From Scatosoma sp045594025 (lineage in GTDB: Bacteria; Bacillota; Clostridia; Christensenellales; Borkfalkiaceae), in assembly GCA_045594025.1 (NCBI GenBank), contig JAZNXS010000020.1:19252-83251 (forward strand): a stretch of 64,000 nucleotides of DNA, given 5' to 3'. The notes beneath the pieces were generated by a model. The model saw only the letters and a program-made list of their open reading frames with translations, ran no database searches and was not told the origin of the DNA. Below are positions 41,277 through 50,600 of this stretch, piece by piece; within the stretch, counting starts at the first letter, position 1, and each line of letters begins with the position of its first letter. A program made the translations under genes and the position numbers.

Positions 41277-41310
41277 GTCTTCATCCTCAGCTAACGTCGT
41301 ACGATATATT

Positions 41311-41339
41311 ATTATATCATAAATTACACTATTTTACAA
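41311..41339 (-). promoter_or_regulatory. Promoter of the nucleotidase-DHH-DHH-surE operon
   Basis: Minus-strand TTGTAA (41334-41339) and TATAAT (41311-41316), 17-bp spacer. A palindrome, AGTTtACCCT-ata-AGGGTaACT in minus-strand sense (41362-41384), lies just upstream. Confidence 0.7.
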
Positions 41340-41420
41340 GCAAATTTTAGGATTTTATAGGAAGTTACCCTTATAGGGTAAACTTTTATCGCTTAGATTA
41401 CTAAAAGGCGCAGAAAATAA

Positions 41421-41449
41421 TTGCTTTTTCTTGGGAAACAGAGTATAAT
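41421..41449 (+). promoter_or_regulatory. Promoter of tRNA-Arg
   Basis: TTGCTT (41421-41426) and TATAAT (41444-41449), 17-bp spacer, 19 bp before the tRNA. Confidence 0.75.
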
Positions 41450-41468
41450 AGATAAGCAAAACAGATTT

Positions 41469-41543
41469 GCCTGTATAGTTAAATGGATATAACAGTCCCC
41501 TCCTAAGGGACAATTATAGGTTCGATTCCTATTGCGGGTACCA
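41469..41543 (+). tRNA. tRNA-Arg (anticodon CCT)
   Basis: Acceptor GCCTGTA pairs with TGCGGGT using several G-U pairs; D stem GTT/AAC; anticodon stem GTCCC/GGGAC around CTCCTAA, giving CCT (reads AGG); T arm ATAGG-TTCGATT-CCTAT; encoded CCA. Confidence 0.92.
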
Positions 41544-41575
41544 AAGGACAGAGTGATACAACTCTGTCCTTTTTT
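41544..41575 (+). terminator. Terminator of tRNA-Arg
   Basis: AAGGACAGAG-tgatacaa-CTCTGTCCTT followed by T6. The remaining gap up to gdhA holds the gdhA promoter and leader. Confidence 0.9.
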
Positions 41576-41678
41576 GTAAAGTATAAGGAATATTTATATG
41601 AAATATAATGAATAGTTATTTTTAAGCAAATTTTTTGATAAAAATGTAAGAAATATTTATATTTCCTTTATAAAACCG

Positions 41679-41751
41679 TTGCAAAAGATAGAAAAAAGTG
41701 ATAAGATATAAATATCAACAAAATCGATTGTTGACAGTTTTGAAATCAAAA
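41679..41751 (+). promoter_or_regulatory. gdhA promoter and leader with two inverted repeats
   Basis: TTGCAA (41679-41684) and TAAGAT (41702-41707), 17-bp spacer. Directly after it come TCAACA-8 nt-TGTTGA (41715-41734) and TTTTGA-aa-TCAAAA (41738-41751), near the expected transcription start, positioned like repressor sites. Confidence 0.55.
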
Positions 41752-41772
41752 TTATTGAGGAGAATAAATTTT

Positions 41773-43110
41773 ATGTCTTACGTGCAAAGAGTTTTAGACG
41801 ATTTGAAGAAACGCAACCCCGGTGAAAACGAATTTCATCAGGCGGCGACGGAAATTCTTTTGACTTTGGAGCCCGTTATTAACGCGCATCCCGAATATGA
41901 AAAAGCGGCGCTTTTAGAACGCTTTACCGAACCTGAACGCACCATTTTGTTCCGCGTGCCTTGGGTAGACGACAACGGCAACGTACACGTAAATAAGGGC
42001 TATCGCGTACAATTCAACAGCGCGATTGGCCCCTACAAGGGCGGCCTTAGATTCCACCCCTCCGTTAACCTTTCGGTTATCAAGTTTTTAGGGCTTGAAC
42101 AAATTTTGAAAAACAGTCTTACGGGGCTTCCCATCGGCGGCGGTAAAGGCGGCTCTGATTTCGACCCCAAAGGTAAATCCGACCGTGAAATTATGGCGTT
42201 TTGCCAAAGCTTCATGAACGAGCTGTTCCGTCATATCGGCGCGGACACCGACGTTCCTGCAGGCGATATCGGCGTTGGTGCGCGTGAAGTTGGGTATCTT
42301 TTCGGGCAGTATAAGAGACTGCGTGACGAGCACGTGGGCGTATTGACGGGACGCGGACTTTCGTACGGTGGCTCGCTGATTAGAAAGGAAGCGACAGGCT
42401 ACGGTCTCGTATACATTACAGCGGAAGCAATGCGTCTTCGCGGTGATTCCTTCCAAGACAAGGTAACCATCGTCTCAGGTAGCGGTAACGTAGCCATTTA
42501 TGCGTGCGAAAAAGCGCAACAGCTTGGGGCAAAGGTAGTAGCCATGTACGATTCTAACGGCTATATTTACGATCCCAACGGCATTCAGCTGGACGTTATC
42601 AAACAGATTAAAGAAGTGGAACGCGCGCGTATTAAAGAATATGCTGCACGTGTACCCGGTTCGAAATACGTAGAAGGTTGTAAAGGCATTTGGAAAATTC
42701 CTTGCGACGTTGCGCTCCCCTGCGCTACGCAGAATGAAATCGACGGCGAAAGCGCGGCGAGCCTTGTTGCAAACGGCGTGAAATACGTTGCGGAAGGCGC
42801 GAATATGCCCTCCACCCTCGACGCAATCGAAACCTTCCAGGCGGCTAAAAACCTCGTTTACCTCCCTGCAAAGGCGGCAAACGCAGGCGGCGTTGCTACC
42901 TCGGCATTGGAAATGGCGCAATCTTCGGGAAGACTGTACTGGTCTAGCGAAGAGGTGGATGCAAAGCTGAAAACGATTATGGTAAATATCTATCATAATA
43001 TCGACAGCGCGGCAAAACGTTACGGTTTCGAAGGCAATTACGTCATGGGCGCAAATATCGCAGGCTTTGAAAAGGTTGCTGAAGCGATGATGGCGCACGG
43101 TATCGTTTAA
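41773..43110 (+). CDS. gdhA: Glutamate dehydrogenase, hexameric NADP-type
   Basis: Reductive amination of 2-oxoglutarate to glutamate; the likely consumer of the product of the citrate operon. 445 residues from the ATG at 41773, which has GAGGAG upstream; earlier in-frame codons lie in the promoter. GGLRFHPSVNLSVIKFLG, the catalytic-Lys motif LPIGGGKGGSDFDPKGKS, DTDVPAGDIGVG and the Rossmann GSGNVA are present. After strand beta-B the sequence is AMYDSNGY, like the SDS motif of NADP-specific enzymes. Monocistronic, ended by a hairpin at 43133. Confidence 0.96.
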   Translation: MSYVQRVLDDLKKRNPGENEFHQAATEILLTLEPVINAHPEYEKAALLERFTEPERTILFRVPWVDDNGNVHVNKGYRVQFNSAIGPYKGGLRFHPSVNLSVIKFLGLEQILKNSLTGLPIGGGKGGSDFDPKGKSDREIMAFCQSFMNELFRHIGADTDVPAGDIGVGAREVGYLFGQYKRLRDEHVGVLTGRGLSYGGSLIRKEATGYGLVYITAEAMRLRGDSFQDKVTIVSGSGNVAIYACEKAQQLGAKVVAMYDSNGYIYDPNGIQLDVIKQIKEVERARIKEYAARVPGSKYVEGCKGIWKIPCDVALPCATQNEIDGESAASLVANGVKYVAEGANMPSTLDAIETFQAAKNLVYLPAKAANAGGVATSALEMAQSSGRLYWSSEEVDAKLKTIMVNIYHNIDSAAKRYGFEGNYVMGANIAGFEKVAEAMMAHGIV

Positions 43111-43132
43111 TTTTTCGATAAATAATAGGCAG

Positions 43133-43160
43133 GTATGCGTTCAACGCATACCTTCCCTTT
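43133..43160 (+). terminator. Terminator of gdhA
   Basis: GGTATGCG-ttcaa-CGCATACC stem followed by TTCCCTTTT between convergent genes. Confidence 0.65.
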
Positions 43161-43175
43161 TCATTTGATGTAAAA

Positions 43176-44642
43176 TTATTCGAGTTCCTCTATGAAAGTT
43201 TCTTGCCCACATTCTATCTTCGCCTGCTCCTTTTTCAACGTCTTAAAGAACAAAAGCGTAAACGGAATCGCGAATAAGAAAGCAAGTACGTCAGACACCG
43301 CTTGGCAACTCTGCACGCCTATCAAACCAAACAACGAAGGCAAAATCAGCACCGAAGGGATATAGAACAAACCTTGTCGCGATATGGACAGTAGCGCGGC
43401 AAGTCCCTTGTTGCCTACTACTTGATAGGTAAGCCCTGCCATGAAGTTGGTTGGAAGCAAGGGCATTGCCAAACACTGCAATCGCAAGGTGAGCGAACCG
43501 ATTTCCGTCGCTTCATTGGAAAGACTGAATAATCTCATAAATCCGTCGGAGAAGATACCGCACACGATGGCAAACGCCGTCATAAGCGCCGTGGAAAAGC
43601 CCAACGTGAATAAGTAAGCAGAACGGACTCTATCAAAGCGTTTCGCACTGTAATTGTATCCCAAAACAGGTTGATAGCCCTGCCCGATACCAAGGGAAAT
43701 AGAGAACGCCAACATGAATATTTTCTGCACGACGCCCAAAGCCGATTGCGCAGCGTCACCGCCTACACCTGCACCATATACGAGTTCACCGTGCGTAAAT
43801 GCCGCGTGGTTTAAGAATACCGTACAAAGGCTGGCAAGGATTTGACGGCAAAAGGACGGGAATCCCGTTGCAATGATGTCGCCGTATTCGCGCAAGCGCA
43901 AAGCTACCGACCTTACACGCAAACGTACAACCGTTTTATTCGCCAGGAACATAAACAGCAAGACAAGGAAGCTGATCACTTGGCTGATAAAGGTTGCAAG
44001 CGCCGCGCCCACTACTTCCATGTGGAATACGAAAATAAACAGCGGATCCAACGCTACGTTGATTACTGCGCCTGTAATCAAGCCGATCATCGAAAGCACC
44101 GCTTTCCCTTCCGCACGCAGCACGTTATTTAAAACAAACGACGTGCACATAATCGGCGCGGATAACAGAATATAAAACGCATAATCCCTTGAATATTTCA
44201 TTGTTAAGGGATTTGTGTTAGAGCTTAAAAGATTGATAACGCCGTCCATAAAAAGAAATCCAAATAGCGTAATCAATAAGCCGCTGGCTAACGCGATCGC
44301 AAAGGCAGAAGAAGCAATTTTATCCGCCCCCTCTCTATCGCGCTTCCCAAGCAAACGGGAAACGATGGCGCCGCTGCCCATACCGTACGTAAAGCCGATC
44401 GCTTGAATAATGGACATCAAGGCAAGCAGATTGCTTACCGCAGCGATTGCAGGATCGCCAAGCGTGGAAACAAACGCAGTATCCGCAAGGTTATAAAGCG
44501 AGGTAACCATCATGCTGAGCATCGTAGGAATCCCCAGGCTGATAACTAGCTTCCCTATCGGCGTTTTCGTCATTTTTTCATACTGTTTTTTCTCTCGTTC
44601 CGCTAAAATAGCGTCGGAAACTTCCGTTGTATGTGTACTCAT
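43176..44642 (-). CDS. MATE-family efflux transporter
   Basis: 488 residues, twelve helices in two homologous halves. KLVISLGIPTMLSMMVTSLYNLADTAFVSTLGD at the start and ALRAEGKA-like VLRAEGKAVLSMIGL, GIGQGYQPVLGYNYSAKRFDRV in the second half are typical of the DinF/MepA-like MATE branch. Expected to export cationic drugs or metabolites with Na+ or H+. Own promoter (44677-44705); no linked regulator. Confidence 0.93.
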   Translation of the reverse strand: MSTHTTEVSDAILAEREKKQYEKMTKTPIGKLVISLGIPTMLSMMVTSLYNLADTAFVSTLGDPAIAAVSNLLALMSIIQAIGFTYGMGSGAIVSRLLGKRDREGADKIASSAFAIALASGLLITLFGFLFMDGVINLLSSNTNPLTMKYSRDYAFYILLSAPIMCTSFVLNNVLRAEGKAVLSMIGLITGAVINVALDPLFIFVFHMEVVGAALATFISQVISFLVLLFMFLANKTVVRLRVRSVALRLREYGDIIATGFPSFCRQILASLCTVFLNHAAFTHGELVYGAGVGGDAAQSALGVVQKIFMLAFSISLGIGQGYQPVLGYNYSAKRFDRVRSAYLFTLGFSTALMTAFAIVCGIFSDGFMRLFSLSNEATEIGSLTLRLQCLAMPLLPTNFMAGLTYQVVGNKGLAALLSISRQGLFYIPSVLILPSLFGLIGVQSCQAVSDVLAFLFAIPFTLLFFKTLKKEQAKIECGQETFIEELE

Positions 44643-44676
44643 AAACTATATCCTTTTATTTTTGCAATACCTTATT

Positions 44677-44705
44677 ATTATAACGCTTTTCCATCTTTTT
44701 TGCAA
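44677..44705 (-). promoter_or_regulatory. Promoter of the MATE gene
   Basis: Minus-strand TTGCAA (44700-44705), 17-bp spacer, TATAAT (44677-44682). Confidence 0.75.
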
Positions 44706-44763
44706 GTTTATCCCCTGCCGTTTCATAGAAAAAAATAGAATATTTTTTCTTCTCTTTATAGGC

Positions 44764-44792
44764 TTGCTTTTTTATGGATTCCGTGTTATAAT
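44764..44792 (+). promoter_or_regulatory. Promoter giving a probably leaderless transcript
   Basis: TTGCTT (44764-44769), 17-bp spacer, TATAAT (44787-44792). The start ATG of the next gene begins 7 nt past the -10, where transcription should start. Confidence 0.7.
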
Positions 44793-44798
44793 GAGTGT

Positions 44799-45284
44799 AT
44801 GAAAAAGCAATCTTCAAATAACGATAAATCGTTTAAATTTATTTTTACCCCCATTATGATCGTATTAGCTTGCGCTGTGATTGCGCTTTGCCTGGCTGGT
44901 ATTGCGCTTAGCATCCTACGCATCATAAACGAAGGCATCCACGAATTTGCAGACGCGTTGAAATCCCCTTTCCTTATCGCCATTTGCATATTCGGTATTG
45001 TGATTGTCGTTGCGCTTCTGATTCGTTCGCAATACGTTATCACGGACGAACACTTTATTACGCAATTCGGATTGATTAAAAGCAAGTTTGCCATCAAGGA
45101 TATCACTTCCATCATTTTGGATACCGACAGCCGTAAGCTGACGGTGTATATGGGCGAAGAATATTTCGTGGTTACAACGAATCCCGAATGGAACAACGAT
45201 TTGGTGCAAGCCCTGCGCGAACGTAAGCCCGAAATTGATTTCAGCTTTACCTTGACGGAGAAAAACGATACGGAAAAAAAATAA
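44799..45284 (+). CDS. Membrane protein with bacterial PH (YyaB-like) domain
   Basis: 161 residues: basic N-terminus, two transmembrane helices (about 14-40 and 52-72) and a C-terminal domain whose start, YVITDEHFITQFGLIKSKFAIKDITSI, is typical of bacterial PH domains of the bPH_4 type. Function unknown. No Shine-Dalgarno precedes the ATG, which lies 7 nt after the TATAAT box, so the mRNA appears to be leaderless. Followed by a strong terminator. Confidence 0.75.
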   Translation: MKKQSSNNDKSFKFIFTPIMIVLACAVIALCLAGIALSILRIINEGIHEFADALKSPFLIAICIFGIVIVVALLIRSQYVITDEHFITQFGLIKSKFAIKDITSIILDTDSRKLTVYMGEEYFVVTTNPEWNNDLVQALRERKPEIDFSFTLTEKNDTEKK

Positions 45285-45291
45285 TCTGCTT

Positions 45292-45322
45292 AAAAAGGAC
45301 TTCGAAATGAAGTCCTTTTTTT
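45292..45322 (+). terminator. Terminator of the PH-domain gene
   Basis: AAAAAGGACTTC-gaaat-GAAGTCCTTTTT, with a long T run. Confidence 0.93.
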
Positions 45323-45332
45323 TGTAATATAA

Positions 45333-45360
45333 AAACCCGATTGCCATCGCAATCGGGTTT
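45333..45360 (-). terminator. Terminator of the foldase gene
   Basis: Twelve-bp stem AAACCCGATTGC/GCAATCGGGTTT, separate from the hairpin 10 bp away that serves the convergent gene. Confidence 0.85.
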
Positions 45361-45376
45361 ATGTTTTTGTTAACGC

Positions 45377-47473
45377 TTAGTTATCCATATCCAAAAGGTC
45401 TTGGTAAGCTTTCTGGAAACGGGTTACGCTGTTATCGTTGCTATACTTCAAAAGAACGCGGTTCTGTTCTTCCGTTGCGTGGTTCGCAAATGCAGATTCC
45501 TGAACGTATTCATAGAAAAGGTTTGCAAACGTGCCTTCCGCTTCGATTTGCGCCTTGAAGTTATCAGCATTCTCTTCATCGTATACTTCGTCGCCGTAAA
45601 CTGCGTCGCCTGCATACTTGAAGGAGCAATAGATGATATGCCAACCGAAATCGGTTGCGCAAACTGCGTAGCTACCTACGCCCTGTTCTACAACGTATTG
45701 CGCTGCCCATTCGAATTCCTTAACGAAGTTCGTCGTGTAAGGGGTTACCGAATAACCCATATACTTGTTCAAGCAACCGGTATCCGTGCTGTATGCGAAC
45801 ATCAATTCGTTTACAGCGGAAAGCGCTTTGTACTGCTCACTGGTCTTATCGAAATACAACGTAGGATCAACGCTGTCAAGCGTTACGCTACCCGTATAGT
45901 AGGTGAACTTGCTGTAATCCACTTTCTTGCTGTTGTCTTTCTTGAAGGTGGTATAGTTATAGAATTCCGCATTTTCCGTACCGTTAGCAACGGTTTTACC
46001 GACTACGCTATTGATATGGTTTTCGAAAATATCGATGAATTGATCGATGTCTACTTTCTCTTCATTGTATGCATAGGTACCAGCATAGTGATCAAGCTTT
46101 TCATACTTCGGATTTTCCTTAAGGTTATCCTCGAAGAAGTACGTCTTTCCGTCCTTTTCATACGAGTAGTTTGCATGATCGTGTTCGGAGATCCACGTAT
46201 CACGAAGGTCGCTACCCTTTATTTCCTTCATAATCTCTCTTCTATCGACATAAAGCTGATCGGAGGTAAGGCCTCTGCTCTTTGCTTCTGCATAAGCGAT
46301 ATTCTGGCTAGCCGAGAAAGGAATCAAGATGTTGTAAACGTAACCGTAGTTTTCCAAGCCGTACGTCATGAACGTGCCTTCCGCCGCGCTGTCAAGCGCC
46401 GTACCGAATGCGGTGGGATCGCTTGCATACGTATTCGTATCCTGCGCAAGGTGTTCTGCGTATTTCGCATTCATGTATGCAGCCGTCAAATCGCCGCTAA
46501 CTTCCTCTTCCAAGGAATCGAAATACTTGTTGATCAGGCTTTGACCAAGAACAGAAGAAAGCTCCATATAATAATAGTTGAGCTTAGTGATGTCTGCCGT
46601 ACTTTCTACAACGCCATCCGAATTATCCGTATCGATCAAGCTGTATGCGTGAAGGTTGGTAAGGAAGGAGTTGTACGCCTTTTGACGCGTCGTTCTGGAA
46701 GAACCGTCCTGCTTTTCATATTCGCCGAGGTCTGCATCCGCCGCTTCAAAGCCCGTATATACCTTATAATTCGTGCTGTAGTAGTCTTCCCTTTCGGTAT
46801 CTACGCCGGTAGGAAGGGTACGAGCTTCTTCATGATCGTGGTCCTCTTCCTCTTCGGAAATATACGTCTTTTCCAAGGAATCCAACGAGCTATTGAAAGA
46901 ATAATGCAAGCTGTAAACCGCTTTGTCATACTCTTCCGTATATTCCTCACCCGACTTACCGCCATCGGTAAGCAAATACTTCAAAAGCAATACTTCTTCG
47001 TTTTCTTCCAAAAGCTTCTTCACCGTTGCGTCCGTCGTAGCGGTAAGTTCAGCCCCCTTGAATGTTTCATAGTTCGTCTTGGAAATATTGCTGTCCTTGT
47101 TCAAATAATACGCAACAGCATATTGAAGAATAATTTTTCTATTGATAAGATTATCCAACAACATGTTAAAGGTATCTTCGTAAGAATAACCGTAGCTTTC
47201 TACGTACTGATAACCCGTGCTAAGATATGCGGACATTAAGTCTCTCTTCAAAATATCCTTATCTAAAATTTTGATCAAGTCTTTGATGTCAGTAGCCTCA
47301 TCCTTGAAGTCTTCCTCTGCCGCAAGCGCGTCGGAAATATCCACGGTGGCAACTTTCTCTATAAGATCTCTGTGACTGTTCGTCGGAAGGAAATTACATC
47401 CCGTCGAACCAACCGTAAGCGCAATGCCAAGCAACAATGCCGCTACTTTTTTAAAACTGTGTTTTTTGCTCAT
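45377..47473 (-). CDS. PrsA/SurA-like foldase lipoprotein
   Basis: 698 residues from the ATG at 47473, which has GGAGAG before it. Lipobox GSTGC with Cys26. The N-terminal half is helical and SurA-N-like (LSTGYQYVESYGYSYEDTFNMLLDNLINRKIILQYA region); the C-terminal part contains a PpiC-like closing block with the strand motif FGWHIIYC near residue 630. It is expected outside the membrane, helping secreted proteins fold. At nearly 700 residues it is more than twice the length of PrsA, with a large middle part I cannot assign. It lies downstream of mfd, as in many Clostridia, but behind its own promoter. Confidence 0.75.
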   Translation of the reverse strand: MSKKHSFKKVAALLLGIALTVGSTGCNFLPTNSHRDLIEKVATVDISDALAAEEDFKDEATDIKDLIKILDKDILKRDLMSAYLSTGYQYVESYGYSYEDTFNMLLDNLINRKIILQYAVAYYLNKDSNISKTNYETFKGAELTATTDATVKKLLEENEEVLLLKYLLTDGGKSGEEYTEEYDKAVYSLHYSFNSSLDSLEKTYISEEEEDHDHEEARTLPTGVDTEREDYYSTNYKVYTGFEAADADLGEYEKQDGSSRTTRQKAYNSFLTNLHAYSLIDTDNSDGVVESTADITKLNYYYMELSSVLGQSLINKYFDSLEEEVSGDLTAAYMNAKYAEHLAQDTNTYASDPTAFGTALDSAAEGTFMTYGLENYGYVYNILIPFSASQNIAYAEAKSRGLTSDQLYVDRREIMKEIKGSDLRDTWISEHDHANYSYEKDGKTYFFEDNLKENPKYEKLDHYAGTYAYNEEKVDIDQFIDIFENHINSVVGKTVANGTENAEFYNYTTFKKDNSKKVDYSKFTYYTGSVTLDSVDPTLYFDKTSEQYKALSAVNELMFAYSTDTGCLNKYMGYSVTPYTTNFVKEFEWAAQYVVEQGVGSYAVCATDFGWHIIYCSFKYAGDAVYGDEVYDEENADNFKAQIEAEGTFANLFYEYVQESAFANHATEEQNRVLLKYSNDNSVTRFQKAYQDLLDMDN

Positions 47474-47562
47474 AAAATCTCTCCGATTTTTTATCCTACT
47501 TTCTCGATATAAATAGCTATAAAAGGGCATTTCTCCCCTATATCATTATATCGTCAAGTTAT

Positions 47563-47591
47563 ATTATACCTCATTTTTTCGTAAAGTGCAA
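47563..47591 (-). promoter_or_regulatory. Promoter of the foldase gene
   Basis: Minus-strand TTGCAC (47586-47591) and TATAAT (47563-47568), 17-bp spacer. Confidence 0.7.
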
Positions 47592-47608
47592 ACGTTTTCA
47601 CTTACAAA

Positions 47609-50600
47609 CTACACGAAAGTTAATGCAAATTTCAAAAATTTTGTCATTTCTGCCATTAATTCGGCTGCATCGCGCTTTCCAAAGAACTCTATCACCGGCG
47701 CTTCGGACATATTCAGCCGCACCTTGCCTTGATACTTATCCATCGCCGCAAGCAGTCCGGGGCTTCCCAACGTTTCCAAAGACGGGAACTCTAACGCGCC
47801 CACCCCTTTGATTAGGGATATTTTCTTCACGCGGAACTTCGCGGCGTAGCTTTTTAACACCGCAATCACCATCAAATTCTCCACTGCCTTCGGCGGAGGA
47901 CCATAGGTGTCCTGCAAGGAGGTATACACGCGCTTGTAATCGGCAACCGAGGAAATTTCCGCAATCTGTTTGTAGGAATCCAGCCTCCCTGCGGAGGATT
48001 CGATATACTTTTCCGAAATATAGGCGTTGGCGTGGATATCCAGCTCTGCCACCGTCTGCGCTTCCCCCGTAAGCTCCTCTTTGAGCAGCTTGGAATACAG
48101 CTCGTACCCGACCTTGCCCATGTGTCCGTGCTGCTCTGCGCCGAGCACGTTGCCCGCCCCACGAATCTCCAAATCGCGAAGCGCCAACTTATACCCCGAA
48201 CCAAGCTCGGTAAATTCCATAATTGCTTTCAATCTCGCAGACGCATTTTCCGACATGACTTTTTCCGCCTTAAAGGTAAAATACGCATGCGCCAAACGAG
48301 TGCCTCTGCCCACCCTGCCTTTCAGCTGATACAGCTGAGAAATGCCCAGCTTATCGCTGTCAATTACAATGATGGTATTTGCATTCGGTAAATCGATGCC
48401 GTTTTCAATAATTGTCGTCGTGATGAGAATATCCGATTCGCCGCCATAAAATTTCAGCACCGCATTTTCCAGCGCCGTCTTTTCCATTCTGCCGTGCGCA
48501 ATCGATAAAGTCGCCTCGGGTAAAATGCGTTTGATCTGCGCCGCAAACGTGAAAATACTCTCCACTTTGTTATAAAGAATAAATACCTGCCCCCCACGCG
48601 ACAGCTCTCGAATGCAAGCGTCACGAATCAGCGTTTCCGTTTCTTCCACCACGTACGTTTGTACAGGCAAGCGTTCATGCGGCGGCGTTTGAATCGTGGA
48701 AATATCACGAATCCCCGAAAGCGACATGTGCAGCGTCCTGGGAATGGGCGTTGCCGTCATGGTAAGACAGTCGATATCCTTTCTTAAATGCTTGATTTTT
48801 TCTTTATGTTCTACACCAAAGCGCTGCTCTTCGTCCAAGACCAAAAGCCCTAAACTCTTAAACTTAACGTCGGCAGAGAGCATTCTATGCGTGCCGATCA
48901 CCAAATCAATCGTCCCCTCTTCCAGTCCTCTAAGGACTGCCGCCTGCTCTTTCGGGGTGTTAAAACGGTTTAAGCAAGCTACTTTGACACCGAAATCGGA
49001 AAATCTGGCAAGCGCCGTATTGAAATGCTGACTGCACAAAACGGTACTGGGGCACATGAGCGCCGCCTGCTTGCCTGCAAGTACGCAAAGATAGATTGCG
49101 CGGAAGGCGACCTCCGTCTTGCCAAAGCCTACGTCGCCGCAAAGCAATCTGTCCATGACCTTGGGCGAACACATATCCATTTTAATTTCTACCACCGAGC
49201 TTGCTTGATCGGGCGTCAGGTCGTGATGGAAAGCGTCCTCGAATTCCTGCATGAACACCTCGTTTGCAGGGAATGCATAGCCTCTGTTTTCCGCGCGCTC
49301 TGCATATAGCTGTTTTAAATCAAACGCCAGCTTCTTTAACGAAGCTTTGACTCTCGCTTTGACTCGTTCAAACTCCGCGCCGCCGATTTTACTCAGCGTC
49401 GGATTGTTATCCCCGACGTATTTGGAGAGCGCGTCCATGCATTCGGCAGGCACGTACAGCATATCGCCGTCCTTGTACGATACGGCTACGTATTCCTTCG
49501 CGCCGTCCGTCGTTTCAATGACCTTCATGCCGACCGCTTTACCGATACCGTGCGTTTCGTGCACGACGTAATCCCCCACCTCGGGTGCAGAAAACATATC
49601 CCCACGCTTACGACGAATACGCTTGCTTTCGCGAGGTTTCGTATACAAATCCCCCGTACCAATAATCGCTAACTTACACTCGTGCAAAACTAGCCCTTTG
49701 TCTAAGGGTTCATCAAGAATACATACCCCCGTAAACTCGGACATGCTATCTGGTAATTTCACTGTGGAAATGTATTCTTCCGAGAGCTGTTCGCTCATTT
49801 TCACCGCGCGTTTTTCATCGCCGCAGTACAAAAGAATACGGTAACCGCCGCGCTTCCAGTTGACAATATCCGTCATCAATGCAGAAATACCGTTGAAGTA
49901 TTTCGTGATGGGCGTTGCGGTAAAATTATAGATTTTTAAGGGTTGAAAGAAGAACGGATTGCCCGTAAACGTCTGCATCGCCACTCGGCGAACGGAAAGA
50001 ACTTTTTCCACGAATGCATCCTTATCCACGTATTGCTCGCAAGTGAAGTCAAAGGCTTCGCCACCCGTTTGCAAACGGTGAAATCTCTCCTCATGTTCCT
50101 TATAAAGGGCATTAAACTTATCCCAAAGCGTCTTACCTTCATCAAAAATCAGCACCGTATCTTTGGGCAAAATGGAGAAAAAGTCGGTAGCGTTTTCCAA
50201 AAGCGGCAATAAAAACGAGTTACTGCAGCTTGCGTCGGAAATCAGCTCGTCTGCGATTTCTCTCGCTCTTGTATACGATTCCGCCGTTTTGAATTTCTTA
50301 GCGCAGGCGTCCAAAATTGCAGGAATCTTTGCCCTATCTGCCTCGCTTGCAAAGACGTCCGTCGCGGCAAGAATCGTGATTTCTTTCACGTTTGGAAGCC
50401 GTTCCCCCGTGACTACGTCGTACGGCTTAATTTTTTCTACCGTGTCTCCGAAAAAGTCGATACGGACAGGGTTTTCCGCATTCACGGGATAGATATCCAA
50501 AATATCCCCTCGAATGGCGAATACGCCCTTTGTCTCCACCTCGAAAGCGCGCACGTAACCCAGCTCCACCAGCTTTTGCGGCAAGGAAAGGAAATCATAG

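Noticed and set aside
45401..47239. 612-codon plus-strand open frame over the foldase gene
   Set aside because: It mirrors the foldase codons, has no recognisable motif and no plausible start; the minus-strand lipoprotein is clearly real.
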